Positions 6,877 through 10,618 of a DNA stretch of 10,618 bases are shown piece by piece (positions within the stretch are counted from its first letter, which is position 1; every line of letters starts with the position of its first letter). Location: NCBI GenBank assembly GCA_964344495.1, contig CAYFNI010000078.1, positions 1-10,618 on the forward strand. The letters run 5' to 3'. The translations under genes were made by a program, and so were the position numbers. Source of the stretch: UBA6136 sp964344495 (GTDB taxonomy: Bacteria > Pseudomonadota > Gammaproteobacteria > Methylococcales > Methylococcaceae). The notes under the pieces are model-generated. The model was not told the origin of the DNA. It did no database searches and saw nothing but the letters and a program-made list of their open reading frames with translations.

Positions 6877-8271
6877 GTGAGTTCCGCCCTCGACATCGAT
6901 AGTCCCATGACCCGTTTCGAGTGGCGCGCCAGCGTCTCCCTGGCGGCTATCTACATGCTGCGCATGCTTGGCATGTTCCTGATTCTGCCAGTCTTTTCGG
7001 TGCTGGCGCGCGATCTGCCCGGAGCAACGCCGCTGCGGGTCGGGCTGGCGCTGAGTGCCTACGGTCTGACGCAGGCGCTGTTTCAGATTCCATTCGGCCT
7101 CTGGTCAGACCGTCTGGGTCGCAAACCTGTTATCACTGTCGGGCTGTTGCTGTTCGTGCTGGGCAGCGCAGTGGCGGCTCTATCCGATACGATCTACGGC
7201 ATCATCGCCGGACGGGCGCTGCAGGGTGCTGGTGCCGTGGCGGCGGTGGTTATGGCGCTGGCGGCGGATCTGACCCGGGAAGAGCATCGCACCAAGGCAA
7301 TGGCGCTGATCGGTATCAGCATCGGTCTGTCGTTTGCCATTGCGATGGTCGCCGGCCCGGTGCTGTCCAACTGGATGGGGCTCAAGGGACTGTTCTGGCT
7401 CATCACGGGTCTGGCGGGTTTGAGTATTCTCGTGCTGCATGTTCTGGTGCCCACGCCGGTGGTGTCGCGGTTTCATCGGGATGCGCAACTGCGAACCGGA
7501 TCGCTGGGCCGAGTGCTGCGGGATCCGGAATTGCTGCGGCTGGATTTCGGCATTTTCAGCTTGCATCTGATGCTGACCGCCCTGTTCGTGGTAGTGCCCC
7601 TGATCATCAAGGATCGTCTGGCCTTGCCGACCGAGGAGCACTGGCACCTCTATCTCCCGGTGTTTCTGCTGGCCATTGGCAGCATGGTGCCGTTCGTGAT
7701 TCTGGCCGAGAAAAAACGCAAGATGAAGCCAGTATTTCTTACCTTCATCGGTCTTTCGGGCCTGTCCGGTCTGGGTTTTGTCGGCTTGGGTGACGCCGGT
7801 TTCTGGGCCGTGTTTGGCCTGCTGTATGTGTTCTTTACCGGCTTCAACCTGCTTGAGGCGACCTTGCCGTCGATGGTCTCGAAGATGGCGCCCCCGGATC
7901 TCAAGGGCACGGCGATGGGCGTCTATTCGACGGCTCAATTTCTCGGGGCCTTCGTTGGTGGCGTTGGGGCCGGCTGGATCTATGGCCGGTGGGGGGCTGC
8001 GCCAGTGTTTTGCTTTGTGGCCTGCGTGGCGCTGCTGTGGCTGGTAGTGGCTGCCTCTATGCGCCCGCCGCGGCACCTGAGTAGTCTGTTGGTCAAGGTC
8101 GAGGGGCTCGGTCGCGATCAGGCACGTCAGCTAACTGAGCAGTTGCTGAATTTGCCGGGCGTTGCCGAGGCCGTTGTGGTGGTGGAGGACGGCGTGGCCT
8201 ATCTCAAAATTGACAAGGACTTGCTCGATCGCCAAGCCCTCGCGGACGCTTTTGCTGCTCATGGGCGCTGA
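6877..8271 (+). CDS. YajR-type MFS transporter with C-terminal cytoplasmic domain
   Basis: A 464-aa inner-membrane major facilitator protein with about 12 hydrophobic helices between residues 17 and 394. Motif A in the loop after helix 2 is FGLWSDRLGRKP (73-84), with the conserved G, D, R and GRK. The long central loop, about residues 190-220, separates the two six-helix halves. The last 65 residues or so (about 400-464) are soluble, with a beta-alpha-beta-beta-alpha pattern (LLVKVEGL, QLTEQLLNLPGV, AVVVV, VAYLKI, RQALADAF). This fits the small ferredoxin-like 'YAM' domain that E. coli YajR carries at the same place. The substrate is unknown. The GTG start has GGAG at 6865-6868 with an 8-nt spacer; an ATG ten codons later lacks this. 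From memory, close relatives in Pseudomonas lie directly before ssb, but no ssb follows here. Confidence 0.92.
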   Translation: MSSALDIDSPMTRFEWRASVSLAAIYMLRMLGMFLILPVFSVLARDLPGATPLRVGLALSAYGLTQALFQIPFGLWSDRLGRKPVITVGLLLFVLGSAVAALSDTIYGIIAGRALQGAGAVAAVVMALAADLTREEHRTKAMALIGISIGLSFAIAMVAGPVLSNWMGLKGLFWLITGLAGLSILVLHVLVPTPVVSRFHRDAQLRTGSLGRVLRDPELLRLDFGIFSLHLMLTALFVVVPLIIKDRLALPTEEHWHLYLPVFLLAIGSMVPFVILAEKKRKMKPVFLTFIGLSGLSGLGFVGLGDAGFWAVFGLLYVFFTGFNLLEATLPSMVSKMAPPDLKGTAMGVYSTAQFLGAFVGGVGAGWIYGRWGAAPVFCFVACVALLWLVVAASMRPPRHLSSLLVKVEGLGRDQARQLTEQLLNLPGVAEAVVVVEDGVAYLKIDKDLLDRQALADAFAAHGR

Positions 8272-9142
8272 CCCAGACCACCGCCGGGACTCCATGCGTA
8301 CAGGCTTGATGGCCGGCAGGTTCCGCCAAGGCGGTGGCCTGAACCTCGGCTGCGGCACCCTGATTGTCCTGTTTGTGTTGGTTGCCACAGCCGGCAAGTT
8401 TCTGCCCCACGGGTCACGAGAGACGGAAAGTCAACGGCACGATCCGCCGGCGACCCAAGCGTCGAAGCCGCAGGCCGATCGCTCGGCGGTCAGGCCGGCG
8501 CCGCTCGCTGCCACCGTTAGTGCGCCTCCGGTGCCACGGGAGCCGGCCAAGAACAACCCCCGTCCAGCGCCGGACAATCAGGGCGGTCTGGCGGATTTCG
8601 AGGCGTTGGTTTCCAGCCTGGCGCTGGAACTTGGCAAGCTGATTGACGCCGGGACCGCGCCGGCAGCGGAGGGTATCCAACACCCTGTGCGGAAGGAGGC
8701 GCCGTCCAACCGCGTATCGACGCCTGTCGAGTCACCGGTCCGGACGTCTCCAAGCGGTCAGGTGCCCGCACCACGGTTGCCTGCTTCTGCGCTGACATCG
8801 GCCGGTCCCGCGGGCAGCGGGTCGGGGTCACTGACTCGCCCTGTGCCGGAGAGTCCGATGGGGGTTGATGCGTCGCCGGAGGCGGTCGCGCGTCCCGGCA
8901 AGGAAGCGGTGTTCAACAGTCCCTGGGATCAGTCTGTCGAGCAGGTCGATCGCTATTTGCGCCGGCACACGCATGATGCAGCGTCGATGGAAGTTCTGGA
9001 GTGGGGCAAGGTGCTGGTGACCCCGCAGGGTTATCAGGTGCGTTGCTCGTTCCGTTCGAAGAACGTGCTGGGTAAACTGGCGACCCAGTCCAAACTGTTC
9101 GTCCTCGACAAGCGCGGCGAAGTCACGGATATCCGGGATTGA
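8261..9142 (+). CDS. single-span membrane protein with Pro/Ala-rich linker and C-terminal domain of unknown function
   Basis: I do not recognise this 293-aa protein. A basic N-terminus is followed by one membrane helix (about residues 29-46, LGCGTLIVLFVLVATAGKF). Then comes a stretch of some 170 residues rich in Pro, Ala, Ser, Arg and Gly (about 50-220), probably disordered, interrupted by one short predicted helix (LADFEALVSSLALELGKLI). The end is a compact domain of about 70 residues (221-293) starting PWDQSVEQVDRYL and continuing with VLEWGKVLVTPQGYQVRCSFRSKN and KLFVLDKRGEV, which looks like a helix plus a beta-sheet. The layout suggests an inner-membrane anchor displaying this domain in the periplasm. 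The ATG at 8261 overlaps the transporter gene by 11 bp; ATGs at 8294 and 8309 are alternatives, none with a convincing ribosome site. The coding case rests on length, the G/C-ending codons and the TM-linker-domain logic. Confidence 0.7.
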   Translation: MGADPDHRRDSMRTGLMAGRFRQGGGLNLGCGTLIVLFVLVATAGKFLPHGSRETESQRHDPPATQASKPQADRSAVRPAPLAATVSAPPVPREPAKNNPRPAPDNQGGLADFEALVSSLALELGKLIDAGTAPAAEGIQHPVRKEAPSNRVSTPVESPVRTSPSGQVPAPRLPASALTSAGPAGSGSGSLTRPVPESPMGVDASPEAVARPGKEAVFNSPWDQSVEQVDRYLRRHTHDAASMEVLEWGKVLVTPQGYQVRCSFRSKNVLGKLATQSKLFVLDKRGEVTDIRD

Positions 9143-9189
9143 TCGGGGGCGGGTTTTCCGACCGGGCTTTCGGGTGGGCGCCGAGTGAG

Positions 9190-9297
9190 ATCGACCCGGC
9201 GTTTTTCGATCTCGATTACGCCTTTCGACCGAAGCAGACGCTCGGCCATCACACAATAGGGGCAGAGCGCGGTGCAATACATGAGTACCTTGTTCAT
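9190..9297 (-). pseudogene. glutaredoxin remnant (N-terminal 36 residues with CPYC site)
   Basis: The minus strand from ATG 9297 encodes MNKVLMYCTALCPYC followed by VMAERLLRSKGVIEIEKRRVDL. This is a clear start of a GrxC-type glutaredoxin: first beta strand, CPYC redox site at residues 12-15, helix, and second strand ending RVDL. After that the frame runs on to 9034 for another 51 residues that show none of the family's later parts: no TVPQI cis-proline segment and no GGxDD glutathione-binding motif. It also enters, antisense, the 3' end of the neighbouring Pro-rich gene. The other two frames give no convincing continuation either. A full glutaredoxin has about 85 residues, so this is best read as a gene that lost its 3' half. 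No Shine-Dalgarno sequence precedes the ATG. The exact break point, around 9190, is an estimate. Confidence 0.7.
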
Positions 9298-9404
9298 CGT
9301 ATTTCGTCAGGCAATGGCAGCAGACGCGCGCTAGGTTAACGGCCTGACCGGGGGAGTACAACCGCCGTGGCGAGACCGCGGTCGTTTGAGCGTGTTCACA
9401 GCAA

Positions 9405-9413
9405 GGGGAGGAG
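9405..9413 (+). promoter_or_regulatory. Strong Shine-Dalgarno of the DUF502 gene
   Basis: GGGGAGGAG with 7 nt to the ATG at 9421. It is the strongest ribosome site in the window and it rules out the upstream in-frame start at 9367. Confidence 0.75.
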
Positions 9414-9420
9414 AGCGGAG

Positions 9421-10038
9421 ATGAAATCGAAACTGCAACAACTGTTCGAGTACTTTCTGATCGGGGTTCTGGGCTTGTTGCCCATCCTGATCATCATCCA
9501 GATCGTGCTGTACATCGAGGGCTTGCTCAGCGATACCGTGCTGAGCCTGTATGGCCGCTACGAGAGCCTGCTGGTGCCGGTGCTGCTGTTCATCGGTGCT
9601 GTTGCGCTGGTGGTGTACGTCGGCTTCCTGCTGAAGCAGGACAAGGCCTATCTGCTCTATTTCATGGAAAAGGGCATCAACCGGATACCGGTGCTCGGAT
9701 CAATCTATCGGGTATCGCAGAAGTTGTTGAAGCTGTTTCACGATGACTCCGACAAGCAGATTACCGATGTCGTGTTTATCGAATACCCCAGGCCCGATCT
9801 CTGGGTACCGGCCTATATCACCAACCGCTCCGGTTCCATGCTGGTGGTCTATGTGCCCACCTCGCCCAATCCGACTTCGGGCTTTACGATCATCGTCGAT
9901 GAATCCAAGGTGATCCACGCCAAGATGAGCATCGAGGAAGTGTCTTCGTTCGTCATCAGCCTCGGGGCTGATTTGCCCAAGTCGCATGATGTGATCGACC
10001 TGATCCGTCATGCCCGCGCGGGCGGGCCGGAGGCCTGA
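9421..10038 (+). CDS. DUF502 family inner-membrane protein
   Basis: A 205-aa protein of the DUF502 family, widespread in bacteria and, as I recall, including the plant COV1 proteins; its molecular function is unknown. It has two membrane helices near the N-terminus (about residues 10-34, YFLIGVLGLLPILIIIQIVL, and 44-72, LLVPVLLFIGAVALVVYVGF). A soluble region follows with the family hallmarks IPVLGSIYRVSQKL, VVFIEYPRPDLW and VYVPTSPNPTSGF. The later part (ESKVIHAKMSIEEVSSFVISLGAD) is also typical. The ATG at 9421 is chosen because of an excellent ribosome site, GGGGAGGAG at 9405-9413, 7 nt upstream, and because it fits the family's N-terminus. An ATG-like start 18 codons earlier (9367) would add a basic unconserved stretch. 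It stands apart from its neighbours (278 and 75 bp), so it may have its own promoter. Confidence 0.92.
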   Translation: MKSKLQQLFEYFLIGVLGLLPILIIIQIVLYIEGLLSDTVLSLYGRYESLLVPVLLFIGAVALVVYVGFLLKQDKAYLLYFMEKGINRIPVLGSIYRVSQKLLKLFHDDSDKQITDVVFIEYPRPDLWVPAYITNRSGSMLVVYVPTSPNPTSGFTIIVDESKVIHAKMSIEEVSSFVISLGADLPKSHDVIDLIRHARAGGPEA

Positions 10039-10113
10039 TCTCTCAGGCTGGCCATCTACGGGTTCGCGTTCGATAATAGCCCCTTTATTCACCCGCTATA
10101 AGCTAGGTTTTCA
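10039..10113 (+). promoter_or_regulatory. possible promoter region of the lipoprotein gene
   Basis: This 75-bp gap becomes AT-rich toward the lipoprotein start. GATAAT (10072-10077) and TATAAG (10097-10102) resemble -10 boxes, but no matching -35 box was found at 16-18 bp before either. No terminator hairpin with a T-run follows the DUF502 stop. The gap could also be an ordinary spacer within one transcript. Confidence 0.3.
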
Positions 10114-10572
10114 ATGAAAAGACTGATTTTGATGACGTGTGTGGCCGTGGCTGCAGTCGGTTGCGCCAAGAAAGAGCAGACCGGATTACGCGATGTGCTT
10201 ATCGAGCGGTTCAAGGATGATCAGGATCTCAAGGACTACAATCTGGATCCGACCGAGATTGCAGACTGTGTCGTCGATGAGATTGCGGCAAGCCTGCCCG
10301 GTTTTGCCGGCGATCCGCGTCGCGCGCAGTTTTTCGACGCCTATGGCCGCTTCCTCAACGTCAAGTCAGCGGCTGACGCGGAGCAGTCCGTGAAGGATTT
10401 CGAACAGCTGTTTGGCTCCGCCCACAATGCCCGGCAGGCAGCGGCCAGCGTGACCGACCACATCATGACCTGCATGGGTAAGTCCATTGAGCAGGCATCC
10501 ACCGACGGGCATCGCATCAGTCAGCCAGCTGCGCCCGCTGAGCCGCCGGCCGCACCCGCTGCAAAGCCCTGA
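10114..10572 (+). CDS. small lipoprotein of unknown function
   Basis: A 152-aa secreted lipoprotein. Residues 1-16 form a signal peptide (MKRLILMTCVAVAAVG), and the lipobox AVGC places the lipid-bearing cysteine at C17. The following residues (A-K-K) contain no Asp at +2, so Lol sorting to the outer membrane is expected. The mature part, residues 18-130, is predicted to be mostly helical and is rich in Asp, Glu and Lys. It has exactly two further cysteines, C52 (ADCVVDEI) and C120 (HIMTCMGK), which could form a disulfide pairing the first and last helices. The tail (137-152) is a low-complexity run of Pro and Ala. I do not recognise the family. TAGGT at 10105-10109 is a weak ribosome site. 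It follows the DUF502 gene by 75 bp, with AT-rich GATAAT (10072-10077) and TATAAG (10097-10102) between, either of which may be a -10 box. Confidence 0.85.
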   Translation: MKRLILMTCVAVAAVGCAKKEQTGLRDVLIERFKDDQDLKDYNLDPTEIADCVVDEIAASLPGFAGDPRRAQFFDAYGRFLNVKSAADAEQSVKDFEQLFGSAHNARQAAASVTDHIMTCMGKSIEQASTDGHRISQPAAPAEPPAAPAAKP

Positions 10573-10618
10573 TTCAGGCTATCGTCCCGCGACAGGGAGG
10601 TCGGGGTCGTGCGGCAGA

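Larger units (their letters stand above)
9143..9420. other. intergenic region holding the glutaredoxin remnant
   Basis: This is the longest stretch without an intact gene. Its left half carries the minus-strand glutaredoxin fragment and the sequence just beyond its break. The right half (9298-9404) shows no coding sign, no recognisable RNA and no inverted repeats or direct repeats flanking the fragment that would point to an insertion sequence. The segment 9320-9404 presumably contains the promoter of the DUF502 gene, but no clear -35/-10 pair was seen. Confidence 0.5.

Noticed and set aside
7180..8076. A 298-aa minus-strand ORF opposite the MFS transporter
   Set aside because: Its composition (Gln, His, Arg) mirrors an antisense reading of hydrophobic codons; the plus-strand transporter is unambiguous.
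8440..8880. Pro/Ala-rich coding stretch considered as a tandem repeat
   Set aside because: No repeating unit with a fixed period was found; it is compositional bias of a linker rather than a repeat array.
9034..9190. A frameshifted continuation of glutaredoxin: another minus-strand frame reads GRKT...IPDI...DFAAL, faintly like GRRTVPQI...DDLAAL
   Set aside because: The spacing is too short by several residues, the cis-proline and GG motif are missing, and the sequence is antisense to the end of the plus-strand gene, so the likeness is probably chance.
8828..9361. A 177-aa minus-strand ORF over the Pro-rich gene and the intergenic region
   Set aside because: Its composition is Arg/His-rich as expected of the antisense of a GC-rich gene, it has no motif, and the conserved glutaredoxin start lies in a different frame of the same strand.
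9367..9420. Upstream start for the DUF502 gene adding 18 residues
   Set aside because: The extra residues are basic and unlike the family N-terminus, while the ATG at 9421 has a near-perfect ribosome site.

Overview
The window looks like chromosomal backbone from a gammaproteobacterium. It is GC-rich with strongly G/C-ending codons, and its gene set is typical of the Pseudomonas/Chromatiales range: IspH, TrhP (YegQ), an RraA-type protein, CysM, RlmD and a YajR-type transporter. The genus cannot be fixed from sequence alone. I see no rRNA, tRNA, CRISPR array, transposase, integrase or attachment site. Gene density is high and no stretch over 300 bases lacks a gene.

Layout. Positions 1-516 (+) hold the C-terminal part of an extended-SDR sugar epimerase/dehydratase, cut by the window edge. 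It converges on a minus-strand block read from about 4008 down to 539: trhP (tRNA U34 hydroxylation), an RraA/HMG-aldolase-like protein, a PduO-type cob(I)alamin adenosyltransferase and ispH (last step of the MEP isoprenoid pathway). Gaps are 66, 3 and 59 bp, so one transcript is likely. Divergent from trhP across a 77-bp region runs a plus-strand group: cysM, rlmD (23S rRNA m5U methyltransferase), a small YkuD-domain protein without a signal peptide (probably a cytosolic L,D-carboxypeptidase), a YajR-type MFS transporter and a membrane-anchored Pro/Ala-rich protein of unknown function. The junctions in this group are 9 bp, a 4-bp overlap, 38 bp and an 11-bp overlap.

Positions 9143-9420 hold the remnant of a minus-strand glutaredoxin: an intact CPYC N-terminus with no recognisable rest. 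After it come a DUF502 membrane protein (9421-10038) and a small lipoprotein (10114-10572).

How the genes relate. Three of the encoded enzymes (IspH, TrhP, RlmD) carry cysteine sets expected to bind [4Fe-4S] clusters, and CysM makes cysteine, the sulfur source for such clusters. TrhP and RlmD both modify RNA of the translation machinery. The YkuD protein, the Pro-rich membrane protein, DUF502 and the lipoprotein are envelope or peptidoglycan-related. These are thematic links, not proof of one pathway. No clearly new multi-gene system is evident. The most interesting points are the catalytically complete RraA-like protein, the signal-less YkuD protein, the Pro-rich anchored protein with a conserved-looking C-terminal domain, and the truncated glutaredoxin beside it.
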